Shown: positions 10,850-22,237 of the stretch, piece after piece
How the letters are laid out: every line of letters begins with the position of its first letter
How positions within the stretch are numbered: position 1 is the stretch's first letter
From: Isoetes taiwanensis
Lineage: Eukaryota; Streptophyta; Lycopodiopsida; Isoetales; Isoetaceae
Direction: 5' to 3'
NCBI GenBank assembly: GCA_021234155.1
Contig: JAJEKV010000212.1
Span: forward strand, 498,001-562,000
Length of the DNA: 64,000 nt
Notes under the pieces: model-generated
The model's database searches: none
What the model saw: only the letters and a program-made list of their open reading frames with translations
What the model was told of the DNA's origin: nothing
Position numbers and translations under genes: made by a program

Positions 10850-12330
10850 AAACCTTGTTTGAGGAGATAACTAAGAATCATCTCAAGAACGTTGAGGAAA
10901 TTGAAGCTAAGAGTTCTGCCATTAAATGCAAAATCAAATATAATAATGAGATGGATAAAGGTTGCTCTAAGTTTTTCTTCAAAGTAGCTAAAAACAGGTT
11001 GCTCAGAAATTCGATAACTCAGGTTAAAATTGATTCTGGTGCTTTGGTGAAGGATCCAAAAGATATTAAGTCCTTTTTTTTATGATAATTATGCATCCCT
11101 GTTTTCTCAGTCTCCTCTTGGTCAGGGGGACTTGGCAAAACAAAGGAATTTTCTATCTCTTATGGATGATATTATTCCCACTTTTGTGGATGGTATGGAT
11201 GATTCTTTTGTAATTCCACCCAATGAGAAAGAAAATATCTTGAAATCCCTTGGTAAGAGCAAATCTCCTGGCCCTGATGGTCTCCCTAGTGAATTCTACT
11301 TTCACTTTTGGGATATTCTTAAGAATGATCTTCTTTCTATGGTGAGAGGTTTTTGGAATGTTAATCATCTGCATCCCTTTATTTTTGCTGAATTTTATTG
11401 CTCTTATTCCTAAAGTTGACAATCCCACAACCTTTTCTGAACGGAGACCTATCTCTCTCACCAATACTACTTATAAGATTTGTGTCAAAAATCATTGCTT
11501 CCAGAATCAAGGCTTACCTTCAAAAAAATATTAATCATTCTCAATCTGCTTTTCTTCCCAACAGGTTTATTCTAGACAATTATATTATAGCTATGGAAGG
11601 TCTGCATTGGAATAAAGTCTCTCAACAAAATTGTGTTATGTTAAAATTGGATTTTAGAAGAGCCTTTGATACTGTTAGATGGGACTTCTTAGATTTTGCT
11701 CTTATCAAGTTGGGATTTCATTCTAAACTTAAGCTTTTAATTCATAGTCTTAATGCCAAATTTAATTCTGTTGTGATTGTTAGTGGATCTCCTTCCCAAT
11801 TCTTCCCTCTAGCTCGAGATGTGAGGCAGGGATGTCCTCTTGCCCCATACCTCTTCCTGATTATAGCTGATATGTTGCCTAGGGCTTCATCACCTTCAAT
11901 CTCTGGGTAAATTAAGGATTTGAAAATGCCTAATAATGTTGATTCTCTCACTATCTCTCAGTATGTTGATGACACCTTTGCCTTCTTAGATGCCAATGAC
12001 CAACATTGAATTTTTCCTTGACATCATCAGCCAATTCTCTGCTGCCTTTGGTGTCTATCTAAATCTATCCAAATGCACTATCATTGGTGATATTAGTCGA
12101 TCTCACATTGCTGATATTAAGGTCTCAAATTGCATGCAAGCCTCCAAGTTATTAGGCATGCCTCTCTCTCTTAATCCTTGCTTGAAAGGCCTTTGGCAGC
12201 CAATCATAGACAGAATGAAGAAGAAACTTAATATCTATAGAATTGTTTATCCTTTGCTGGCAGGACTCTAATTGCTAATTCTGTTCTTGCTAGTTCTCAT
12301 ATCTATTTTTCTTCAGGAGCCAGGGAAAAT
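10850..12330 (+). pseudogene. L1-type LINE reverse transcriptase fragment (frameshifted, truncated)
   Basis: Four frames join into one non-LTR reverse transcriptase. 10855-11085 is a helical pre-RT region ending in SKFFFKVAKNR. 11132-11413 carries the block KSKSPGPDGLPSEFY. 11398-11910 carries RPISLTN-like, FRRAFDTVRWDFL and the catalytic-region block DVRQGCPLAPYLFLI. 11911-11995 carries YVDDTFAF, the YADD catalytic box. The frame at 11990-12271 covers the thumb region (LNLSKC, LLGMPL). Frameshifts occur near 11085 and 11400, and stops near 11910 and 12005. The endonuclease part is not adjacent, because element A lies directly upstream. No RNase H or poly-A tail was seen, so the 3' end is lost near 12.3 kb. 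Confidence 0.88.
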
Positions 12331-12823
12331 AATCAGGAGAATTAATTTTTCGAACTTTGAGGGGAGATGAACGACGTTAGGCGCTTGCAACCTGAAGCGC
12401 CTTCTTGGGACTGGTGCAAACCCAAGGCCCGATGGATGAGGCCTTGCTAGAGGCTGTTCTCTAGCGACTTGGATTTCTGAACATTCCCAATGATCATGAT
12501 GTGACAATGGCTTTCTTGGATAGCATAATCAGTCAGACGTGCAACTCTAATTCTAGGATAGGATTCAGTAGATTGTCTTTCAATACACATTTCCTCGGTA
12601 TTCTTTGCTTTGATAGAGTTGGTTCTTTATAGGATCGCGGCTCATAATACTGGGTACCTGGCATTGGGAAGATTTTTAAGAAACCGTTTTCTAATCTCAG
12701 TCCGGGAAGACTTCGGAATTGAACCTATCTGGTACTGGACATCTTTCTTCGATCTCAGGCCGGTTCAATTCTTGTCCGGTCTTGATATAGTGATTTGGAG
12801 ATTCACTGCAGTAAATTGAAAAA
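12331..12823. other. Spacer without recognised gene
   Basis: There is no convincing frame or motif. It precedes the histone-like ORF and may contain its promoter, but no TATA box or CAAT element could be assigned with confidence. Confidence 0.4.
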
Positions 12824-13686
12824 ATGGCAGGAAAGGAGGCCTTTAGCATGGGAATAGCTGAAGGAAAAAATCCTGACAGGGAACAAATGAAGAGGAGGGG
12901 TCAGGATGAGGAATGGACTACAATTTTTCACCTGGAGGACAGAAATGATATAGGTTGGAAGAATCTCAAAGAGCTCTATACTGCCTTCGAGATTATAAAA
13001 GATCAACAGAAGGCAGCGGCGTTCTGCATGGATGTTTCGGAGGATGCCTCGGTTCACAATTGTTTAAACAAGATAAGAAAACTAGAAGAGGATTATTCAA
13101 AAGGAAGGGCAAACGATAGGGATTGGGCATGGAATACCCTGGAAATCCTCCAAGAAATGGACAGGAACCTATATAAGCTAATCTTGGCCAAACAAGGGCA
13201 CACGGAAAAGGACTGTTGTAGCCTCAAGAACAATATGTTTCAAAAATCTATGGATGAAATGCTGAATAGAGCTAAAGGAATTATTGTGGAATTGGAGAAT
13301 CTTCAGAACGTACAAAAGTACGTAAAAGGTGGGAGGCCCATGTACCAGCCAAAGCCGCTGCCACCATGGTCGAAGCCGCCGAAGAAGGTTCACCACGGGC
13401 TCAACTCCAAACATGCCCGTGTGTTCAGGGAGATTAGGCACTTTCAACAGTGCACTAATCTCCTCATCAGGAAGGCGCCCTTCGAACGGCTCCTTCGGGA
13501 AATAATGCAAGATTTTCGGACTAATTATAGGGTCACACCCCTGATGGTCCGAGCCCTGCAGGAGGCAGCAGAGGTGAAGCTCGTTCAACTTTTTGAGGAG
13601 GACAACCGATGCGCGATCCACGCCAAGGGGGTGACGGTGATCCCAAGGACCTCCACCTAGTGAAGAGTATCCATAAGAAGCCTTGA
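12824..13686 (+). CDS. Divergent histone H3-fold protein with a ~190-residue non-histone N-terminus; C-terminal frameshift
   Basis: The open frame is 278 aa (12824-13660). Residues 201-274 align directly with the H3 histone fold: [46 protein letters not shown] and [12 protein letters not shown] match canonical REIRKYQK, LLIRKLPFQRLVREI, AQDFKT, ALQEAAE, LVGLFEDTN and CAIHAKRVTIMP. I estimate about 60% identity. Residues 186-200 ([13 protein letters not shown]...) take the place of the KKPHRYRPGTV segment. The usual tail (ARTKQTARKS...) is absent. It is replaced by a Lys/Glu-rich, probably helical N-terminus with no family I know. After VIP the frame runs into RTST and a stop. A shift of one base gives [13 protein letters not shown] to a stop at 13684-13686, matching the normal C-terminus KDIQLARRIRGERA. 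This looks like a single-base loss in the CCC run. Loop 1 has canonical length, so it is not obviously CENH3. It could be a decayed variant gene or a chimeric retrocopy. Confidence 0.8.
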
Positions 13687-13717
13687 AGAGCTTCAATTTT
13701 GTACATAAGCAAAATTT

Positions 13718-13740
13718 TATATATATATATATATATATAT
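13718..13740. repeat. TA dinucleotide microsatellite
   Basis: Eleven or more TA units follow directly downstream of the histone-like gene. Confidence 0.9.
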
Positions 13741-13930
13741 GCTATCTTTGTATGTCTCAACCTTATATCTATAAAAATATCTTTCTCTGTAAGTTAATTT
13801 CTTAATAGCATAAAAGTGTTCTTATATAAATTGAATTAATGTGAAATCTTTTCCATTGTAATTAGAATGTCCCTTATTTGCTAAATTAGAAAAAAAAAAT
13901 TAACAATCAAAATTTGAGCTCGAAGTCAAC

Positions 13931-14408
13931 CCACTCGGATCGATCTGCGCCAAAGGCCTCTGCGTCGTGAACACAGGCCCCTTCCGCGTGAATGGACCCG
14001 AGTCACTTGATTTAGGGCATAATTGATCCAATTTTTGTATTAAAAGATGTTAGAACGCTTAGAATTTGTCTGGAAATGCAGCATAACACTTAATTCTAGT
14101 TAAAAATATCCAAAAGAAGCCAAAATTGGGCCACTCCGGTCGATTTGCGCCGAAGGCCTCTGCGTCACGAACGTAGGCCCCTCTCGCGCAAATGGACCTG
14201 AGTCCCTCAAATTTGCACCTTTTTATGTTATTTTAGCATGAAATAAGTTGCTAGTTAGTCTAGAATTGATCCAAATACGTGTTTTAGCATTTTATAACTC
14301 TTAGAAATGTTGATTTTTGTCTAAGAATCAGCCCACTCAGGTTGATTCGCGCCGAAGGCCTCTACGTCGCGAATGCAGGCCCCTTTCGTGCGAATGGACC
14401 CGAGTCAA
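13931..14408. repeat. Three copies of a ~76-bp GC-rich repeat at 200-bp spacing
   Basis: Copies lie at 13931-14006, 14131-14205 and 14333-14408. Each begins CCACTC and reads through GCGCC(A/G)AAGGCCTCT, then CAGGCCCCTT(or variants)CGCG, to GAATGGACCCGAGTC. The spacers are AT-rich and poorly conserved. No coding frame is shared by all three copies. Confidence 0.85.
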
Positions 14409-14553
14409 CCTTGTTCGACCAAGACTTGTCCAAACTTGACCCAACAAATTGCCATGTAATGTTTCTTGACTTGTTTTGCTTAAATTTACACTTCATGTTA
14501 CCTAGTTTGGAGATCTAGAGCCTTGGAACATAGGTGTACCTGATCAAAAAGTC

Positions 14554-16938
14554 TTGTGCATGGAAACCGAGGCAGCCTTAGTCTATAAAAAGGGGCCTCA
14601 TTTGCCATTTTCCCTTCACCAAACTTGCTCTCATCCTCTTAGGTGGTTTTTCAGCCCTTTGTCAATTCTTCCAAGCTATTTTCTCTGCTCAATGGTGCCC
14701 ATGAACTTTGTTCAATGGTACGACAGTGCCAACCACATCCGTGATTTCCCTGCAGAAGAGGCCTTCCATGTGTTTGACCATCTCTTCGACCTTCATACAA
14801 CCCGGAATCCCCTATTATATTGACATAATATGCCAGTACAACCAGCAAGCCTTACCTTGGGAAGTCAGCCTTCCCCCAAGGGGAGGGAAGTGGGTATCCT
14901 TAGAGTCGTTAAGCCAAGTCATAGGCGGGGGTTCTAGAGTCAAAGGTCAGCTGTGGGATAGGATGAAGAATATGCCTGATTACATGAGTTATAAGGCTCA
15001 CAGGCATAGGTATGTCTCGGTGCATGCGGCTCTCTGGTTGTTTATGCATTACAGGGCAGTCAACAGGGTGGGGGAGCCTTTGATCCAGTCCTTGGACCTT
15101 GCACCGCTCAACACAAGGATAGATCAAGGCCAGATCCATGAGATTGAATCCTCAGAGTATGTTTACCATGGCACGACATCAGGGGCACTGCAGATTGAGC
15201 AAGATTATGAGCAGGAAGGGGAAGACAATCTAGATTGGGAGCAGGGAGGCAGCAAGAATGGAGAGACAGATAGCAAGGCATGATGACGACAACAAGAGGG
15301 CCAACGAACCACCAATAGGCATTACAGCTCTATCGCCGATAGTAATCGAAGGGGAGGAGTACATCTTGGCGAATGACATCCTCCACCTTCCATACTGCCT
15401 AGAGAAAGGGCTCAGAATCGACGAGCTCTTGGGTTTCATTGCACGGGAGCAGAAGAGTGACTTCATCGACTACTCATAACAGGAAGTTCCAAGGGAAATA
15501 GCGGAGCATCACACTTACGCTGGCGAGACGATGTCCGACGTCGCCGCCTACGAGTACATAAGGAAAATGTATCACCGGCAGCAGCCAGTCATCCCGGAGG
15601 AAGAATTCCAAGCGATCCAAAGCACATTGTACAAACCAGGGAAGGGCCCCAGCTCTAGCCGAACCGTTCGATCGCGAAGCATGCGGGAGGCGTCTAGCAA
15701 CATCAACTTGGACAGTGCAACTACCATGTGGAGGGATCACGAAGACCTCCTAGCATTGGATGTCTACAGAGAGGCTGCTCAAAGGAAGGGCACAGGATCA
15801 CAAACGGTGGGCCATATGGGAAGGGCGCTTCGATACTATCTTTCAGTCCTTAGCAGGGTAAATTTTAAGGACCCTAAATGTTTTCATATCCAAATAAAGG
15901 TTGGCTAAAGCTATAAAAACAAGAGTCCGTACATTTTTTTTTTGGCGAAATGTGATACAGTCAAGCCCTTTAGTTTTCTTCCCACTTGGCGAAATTATGA
16001 AGTTCGTATAATTTAAAAATTCTTATGTTGGCAATTTTGTCTTTGTTGGTGGTAGCTAAACGGCAACTGTTGAACTAAGCAAGTTATCATGCGTATTTTA
16101 GTTGATATGTTTAAAGAGAAGTGATAATGTGCATGTATCTGTGGGTACCAACAACAATAAAAAGATGATGATGATGGTGCATATCTAACCATGGGGTTGG
16201 GTTTGACAATCTTCCGTATTCAGACGAACTACATTGTATGCTATGTGAATGGAAATAGCAAACATAATAAAAAAGGTGGGAGTTTTTTTTCAATGTTAAC
16301 ATTGCAATAATGTAATGGTCGTGGTTCTTCAATATGGCGATTCCTAAATGAAAGATGAGTATCTGAATAGATTAGACATGGCTATTTGAATTGATCTGGG
16401 CGCGCCTAATCAGCTTCAGGGAAGGCGATTCAGCACGCCAATGCCGCAGTCAATCTCGGCTAAACCCTGAACGTCCAAAATTTTCCCCCTTTTGGAATGG
16501 CTAATTTTTTATTTTTTTTAAGAAATGACCCTTATAAACTTTAGCCACGAAATTTTAGTAAAGGTCTAAAAAATCGCCATTTGGCGAGTTTTAGCCTCTC
16601 TTTATTACCCTGGTCCTTAGTCAGGGACAAATGATATTTTTCCACAAGGAGTTTAGCCCACGAGGAGAGGAGGCTGTGGCACTCTTGATAGCATTCTTAG
16701 GCTTCGGGCAGCACGCCAAATTGCACAGCAATACGGATCATATCATCCTATTCAAGAGATCCATGGTCCTCTACAGCCTCGACTTCTCCAGGGGTCACTT
16801 TAGAGATGCGCCAATGATGGTCATTGCGGCGACATCACCTTCAATCCCTCCACCTCAAATGGCTCGAGCTCTCGAAGGTGGATCATCCAGAAACATCCTG
16901 CACAACATTGGCAAGGGCCTCCAACCGCCCACTTTATT
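14554..16938 (+). pseudogene. Unrecognised multi-exon coding region (left part), interrupted
   Basis: Open frames follow one another on the plus strand. 14554-14820 contains NFVQWYDSANHIRDFPAEEAF. 14820-15283 contains WVSLESLSQVIGGG, AALWLFMHYRAVNRVGEPL and an acidic Gln/Glu-rich end. 15258-15479 and 15531-15857 are in the same frame, separated by a TAA at 15477-15479, and contain EEEFQAIQSTLYKPGKG. A donor-like AG|GTAAAT near 15857 and an acceptor-like TTAGTCAG near 16624 could join 15.86 kb to 16631-16938 (HKEFSPRGEEAVALLIAFLGFG). I do not recognise the family. The composition and neighbourhood suggest a transposable-element or low-expression host gene remnant. The foldback element at 16939 cuts the sequence. 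Confidence 0.4.
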
Positions 16939-18465
16939 GGCTCCCGAAATTGAGTCAATATGCCAAGCGGGTTCGCCCAGGCGAACCCCAAAAATTCGCC
17001 CAGGCGAACCCTGCGGATCGCCGACAGCGAACCCCGAGGGCGTGGCATGGCGGTTTGGCATGTCGCTGCGTGGCATTCTTTGCCGGGTTCGCAGGCGGGC
17101 AAACCCAAACCGCGATTAAGTGTCAGGCGGCGGGATCGGCGTGCATCGAGTCAGCGTGTGGGACCAACAACCCCAGGGTTCGCTTGGGGCTTAACCCGCG
17201 CCGGTCGTCGGCCGGCCGATCGGATCGTCTGGGACCCGTCTGGCGTCGGGGGCCCCACCGGTTCGCTTAGGCGAACCCACCCGGGGCCGCATTCGTTCCT
17301 TTTTCTCTTCTTTTGCATTTTTGTCTTTGCTGCGGCAAAGCGGGGATTCAATCTTCTTCCTCATCCTTAACCCGGATCAATCCAGCGGCCTCATCTTATC
17401 CTTTCTAGTGTTACGTCCTTTTCTTGTCCTCACCTTCCGGAAGTAGCAATAAATCCACAGTTCAACACTTAATTCCTAGATCTCCGCATTTTTCTTCGAC
17501 AATCCGCCCATTTTGCATTTTATGTCCTCGATTTGCTCCAGATCTGGCTCCTTTACACTCTTGGCTCATTATTTGGTCAAGAAGGTATTTACCCTATTCA
17601 AATCAGTTCTAGAATGTCTAGTATCCAAATTTCTTGATGTCAAGGCAACTGAGCCGCTTTGTGTGAAGGAAGAGTCGAATAATCTGGCTTAAGCTTAACG
17701 AGGGTTAAAAATCGGAAGAAAAAATGTCAGCGTAGATTTGTTAAGCATGAATGCTCGTGTTTAGAAGAAAACCATGTAAGAAATGGGGAAACAACACATC
17801 ATTCCAGCGAAAATGGGATTGATCCGAAAAAGATTATATAGACGAAAAAAGACTCTAAGGCGAAGTTAGCATCACCAATGATGTCGCCAAGGCGGTAAAG
17901 GCTTGAAGCGGTGAAAAGCTCGAGTGTTTAGAAGGATTATTATCGCCCAGTATTAGATCTTTGCCTGGGATGCCACGCTCTAGCAACCATTCTTTCGAAC
18001 CCCATCCTATGATTGCCGATGCTTGGGAACATCTACGCAGATCTATTTCAGAGGTCGCCCGGTCGGTACCATCGCAGCTATGGACCTTAACGAAGAGATT
18101 CTTAACTACAACCATGTAATACGGAATATTTGGCGCCCTCACCGAGGTAGCCCCCCCGGGTGGGTTCGCTTGGCTTAACCGGGGGGGTAATAAATGCCCG
18201 TCTGAATCCAAAGACGCTTCTATCGAGTGTAGCCCCTCACGGGTGGGTGGGGAAACCGAGGGGGGTAATAAATGCCATCGCACTGACATCGCACGGTGGC
18301 TAACCCCGGTTTGGGTTCGCTTGGGCGAATCCGGTAGGTATTGCCACGCAGACGCCACGTCAAGATGGTGGGTTCGCCTGGGCGAATCCCACGGGTTCGC
18401 CTGGGCGAATTTTCGGGGTTCGCTTGGGCGAACCCGGCTGGCTCCTGGACTTAATGTTGGGAGCC
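16939..18465. mobile_element. Foldback element rich in GGGTTCGC..GCGAACCC palindromes
   Basis: The left (16939 onward) and right (18465 inward, reverse complement) ends match. Each reads GGCTCCC, then a related ATT(A/G)AGTC word, then GGGTTCGCCC(A)GGCGAACCCC, AAAATTCGCCCAGGCGAACCC, and further on GCTGCGTGGCA and AAACC(C)AAACCG. The arms are about 200 bp and imperfect. The palindrome GGGTTCGC(C/T)(C/T)(A/G)GGCGAACCC occurs at least twice in the left arm and four times in the right, with one more near 17259-17279. No protein-coding signal was recognised between the arms, and I did not find a clean target-site duplication. Confidence 0.6.
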
Positions 18466-18533
18466 GATCGAAGCACCGGGCCTCCAACTCAAAGACGTAA
18501 AGAATTTCTTCAAGACCATGAAGGGCTCTCACC
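18466..18533 (+). pseudogene. 3' coding fragment flanking the foldback element
   Basis: Immediately right of the foldback a frame reads EAPGLQLKDVKNFFKTMKG to a stop at 18531-18533. It looks like real protein sequence and may be the continuation of the coding region cut at 16938. No family is recognised. Confidence 0.3.
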
Positions 18534-18585
18534 GATGAACACTCCTTGTCCCCATGTACTATTAAATGTATAAAAATGTTTTAAG

Positions 18586-18594
18586 ATTTCTATG
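18586..18594. repeat. Left 9-bp target-site duplication of element B (ATTTCTATG)
   Basis: It is identical to 27363-27371. Nine base pairs is the usual duplication length for Mutator-like elements. A second shared word, ATGTACTATTA (18554-18564 and 27369-27379), gives an alternative, but it would leave the inverted repeats out of register. Confidence 0.8.
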
Positions 18595-18645
18595 GAGTGC
18601 AATTTTTTTGTGGTCCTTTTTATAATGGTCTTATGGTCTTTATCC
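18595..18645 (+). repeat. Left terminal inverted repeat of element B
   Basis: It is about 50 bp and roughly 75-80% matched to the reverse complement of 27308-27362, with small gaps. Confidence 0.8.
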
Positions 18646-20663
18646 CTCAATTTAGAAAGTTATCAAAAAGTACTACAATGTGATTATAATGTATTATGCT
18701 ACGAGTATAAGTAAGATTTGATTTCAAGTTCAAAGATTATATTTTAAAGTAAGATTTGATTTCATGTTCGAAGATTGTATTTTGAAGTTATTTTAGACTA
18801 TTATATTTTAGATTGTAGTTGGCAATATTTAACTACAATGTAAGAAATCAATCAATGTAAGACTACCAATCACATAATGTTTATTAAAATCCAACAAACA
18901 TTAGTTCTATAAAGCGAAATGAGTTGTAACTCTGTTAAAAGACATGCAATAAGCTATCCAGAAGATCGTCACTAAACACTGGCTGGAGAAGTGTCATGTC
19001 AATGGAGGGATCTCTGTGAAGCTCCGACTGGAAGATGTAGAACATATGCTTGCACGGGATGAAGCTTCCCTTTGCAACCCTCTTCTGATAATCAGGACAG
19101 GTGCATGAAGGCTCTTTCTTGATGCTAACAATATACACATTGCCATTTCTGTTCAAACTGAAGTCCACATGTCTCTTATGAACAATCACATTACTTAGAA
19201 CTGAGACATCCATGTCTTTGCTTTGCTCCAAATTTAGTTCTGCAACTCTACTAAGTTTAGTCCTTACGTTTACGCTTACCATCACGTCTCATGATGAAAG
19301 TGTTGACTTCGGGACTGTGGAACATTTTTGAACATCTTCATTTTGATGGGCATATGTGGTTCTACTCAATCCTTCAGATTATAGCCACCCTTTTCCAAAG
19401 TCTCGAGCTCGTTAGGCTTAAGTTTGACACCCTTATGTCTCGCCACAAAACGGGGACGATTGGGTGTGGAAACCATATCAGCATTTGGGTACCATGTGCA
19501 CCTATAGTTATCGGGACAAAACCAAAAAATTGCTCGCGATGTTCCTCCTCTATAAGACCTTATACCATAATCGATGATGGCCAAATCGATGATAGGCCCT
19601 TGTTAATCAATTTGTCACATTTTTACCATTTATTGAAACCGCCTTGACATCTCACTTCTTCACAAAGCATTTGTTCTCTGAATGGCCCAGTTGGTATCAA
19701 AGATTTCTCTCTCATTGACGTCAATAGAATTTGACCCAAATAAATTTTGACTCTTTGGATCTGTTTTACGCTACTCTAGGTATATTTCTTGCTTGCTTAT
19801 GCGGTCTATGTGTTCCAAACTCACGTGGTTGTGGAATTTGTTCATGCATTTTCTCTTTGATATTGTTTGATCATTCCACCGAACCACCTTTGAAATATTG
19901 GTAAACCCAATACGCTAACTTACGAATAAGCGCATCAAGAACCTCCTTACTCTTAATCCCACTACTTAATCTACCTTGCAACCTTGAGAAAAGTGTAGAT
20001 ATTCCTGGTCCTGATCCAACAAAGTTATGGTCGAGGTGTGACTTGTACTTACTACTTTGTAAAATAGCTTCTGTCAAATCAAACAAATTAGCATCATACA
20101 GAGTTAAAGTTTTTTTATAACCTGTAGCTGCTAACCAACTTGCATGTCTACTTTCAGACAAATTAGTATCAGGTATATGCATAGCATCTTCTATTGAGGC
20201 ACAAGCTTTCATATAATTTCCCCATCGGCTCACTCTCTGATGCCACCAAGCCATCCACGAACACAATGCGTTGACATTTGATGCAGAAGCCTTCTGTAGA
20301 AGCCAACCTGTCATATAAAGGTACAATTCATTTGGATTATCTGAGTTTCTCCACTCTCTGCAGACTTTCATAAACTCCTCTCTATATTCAGGACTGAGAT
20401 GCTTCTTGGCCTGCCTCTGCATACATTGTTCAAAGTGAAAGACACAAGAGCGCTCTTTTTCACACACTTCTTTACCCTCAAAGAAAACATCTCTAACTGC
20501 TATCCAATTTGCCTGAGCTTCATCAGCCATAAATCCATGAAATTGAGCAGGCTCGTAACCCTTAGATATCATCACTTTATTCAACTTTTTCCAGAATTTC
20601 CTTTGTGATTGAGCATCTTCTGTTTTCATATCACAAATTGCTATTGTCACCAAGCTTCGTAAT

Positions 20664-20739
20664 CTGTAATGTGGGAATGTTGTCATTAGTTAACAGATAA
20701 AGTTCATATGAAAAAGGGATACATTTAGTGGTCACTTAC
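20664..20739 (-). other. Intron of the MULE transposase gene (76 bp)
   Basis: On the minus strand CCTAT|GTAAGT opens and CATTACAG|ATTACG closes the intron. Splicing restores one frame through Y-D-P-I-L-R-S-L-V. Confidence 0.85.
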
Positions 20740-21051
20740 ATAGGATCATACACGTGGCATGCCAGTGTAGTCCATCCATGTATTCTTTTAACATGATCAA
20801 AATGCACCCATGAGTTGCCAAGATCCTGACCGGGTCGCATTCTGATTACTAAATCAACACCACTACCAGGACCAATAGTTGACATTTTAAAAATATAACA
20901 TCTGTCATTATCTTTGTCATGAGTTTGGTATGGAAACTTCGAGCCATGGAAGTATTCATACCGACACTTACTTTTCAGGTACATGATGTTGTTATAGTCA
21001 TCAGAATATTGCTTATTTTTTTTTCTTGCATCATCTATCCATTTCCTTAAT

Positions 21052-21118
21052 CTATACATTAAACAAAAATGCATTAGAAAATAATGAAACTCTTAACTAC
21101 TCAAAATGAAAATATTAC
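21052..21118 (-). other. Intron of the MULE transposase gene (67 bp)
   Basis: Minus strand AAG|GTAATA...ATGTATAG|ATTAAGG. Splicing gives C-N-Q-R-R-L-R-K-W in one frame. Confidence 0.82.
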
Positions 21119-22237
21119 CTTCTTTGATTGCAAAGTGGCTCCAAGCGGTCCAACAGTTCTTCTACCTTGTAGCTTGTCAACATTTCAATTTGATCAACCT
21201 CTGATGTTGAAAGTACGTCTGCAATCACCAACTGCATGGCCAATTCATTTTGCATCTGTTTGGGTCCAAACTTACCAATGGAACTAACTGGCATGTTCTG
21301 CAAAAGTGAGTGCAGTCTCCTTACGTCTTCCTTGCTTTCCACACGCCTAATTGGATGGGTATGAGTTCCAGTATGGACTACAAGTCGTGTATGTCGAATG
21401 CAGCTAGGGAGGCAATAATAAATCATCACATCACATCTTGCAATACAAATTGGTTGTTCCTTCGAGAATGCGCGAATGTAGAGAACCATGTTCTTCCCCG
21501 ATGTGGGACCAATATTAGGCCTTGTCCCTAAAGAACCTTTCCATTGTACGTAATTTGCTTGGCCTTTCCCCAATGCATAGTCACAACAAGGGTTTTGACA
21601 TTTCAAGTGTCCAACACAAGAGGCCAACTGGACGCGATTGCCTTGTATACACCGACTTAAATCCATTTGTATGACTAGGATTTGTCCATTTATGTGGATC
21701 CAAAGGCTGTTGCATTCCATCCATAGTTCCTCAGAAGTCTTTTTGTGGAGGCAACTCGTGAACAATTTTGCCATTATAAAAGGGTGGTAAGGAGTCGACC
21801 TTCACGAGGGCTCTTTAACCGAACAAATTTTCTTCAATTTGCTTTTGCACTGCATAACGGAGGATTTTCTGGAAAGTTGAATCACCAGGTCTTACAGAAT
21901 CTAGCGAAGAGGAAGATGGAGAATCAATAGCTATGACTACAACTGGTTTTGATTGCTCTTTGCCACCATAGACCATGACTGTATCACCAAATTCCTCATA
22001 GATTACAAATTTCCTATCACTCTTAGATTTGTAGACTTCCTCAATAACATTCCTTAAAGAAGAGGGATCTTGGGAATCCTTGACTTGAACCACACATAAG
22101 GTGTTAATATCGTAGTTGAATACTGTGGATAGCATACTGCTATCAACAGTGCATATTCCATTCACGAATGGCAAGTATAGTTCTTGCACTCGACCAGATG
22201 CTTTGAAAAGGAGCTTTTTTGTAGAACTCTCTCCCAT

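Larger units (their letters stand above)
18935..22237 (-). pseudogene. MULE transposase (PB1-like N-terminus, zinc finger, D-D-E core, SWIM finger), nearly intact
   Basis: The start is MGESSTKK at 22237, with an N-terminal region resembling the PB1/ubiquitin-like start of MuDR proteins (GRVQELYLPFVNGICTVD). An in-frame TAA after NLFG (about 21815) and a frameshift near 21720 interrupt the next stretch (LPPFYNGKIVHELPP, then SEELWMECNSLW). A zinc-binding segment follows (C.GHLKCQNPCCDY and a later HTGTHTHPI). Two short introns are clear. 21118-21052 (AAG|GTAATA...TAG) joins CNQR to LRKWIDDA. 20739-20664 (CCTAT|GTAAGT...TTACAG) joins HVYDP to ILRSLVTIAICD. Candidate catalytic residues are D in VHFDHVKRIHGWT, D in GFMADEAQANW, and E in NLSESRHASW, with the MULE-type C-x2-H (CVFHFEQC) between the second D and E. 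The C-terminal part after a frame break has CPDNYRCTWYPN (19366-19584). It ends with a SWIM finger, CTCPDY...IPCKH (18935-19285). Confidence 0.82.

Noticed and set aside
13178-13696. 172-aa minus-strand frame opposite the histone-like gene
   Set aside because: It is an antisense shadow. The plus frame has a clear H3 match and the minus frame has none.
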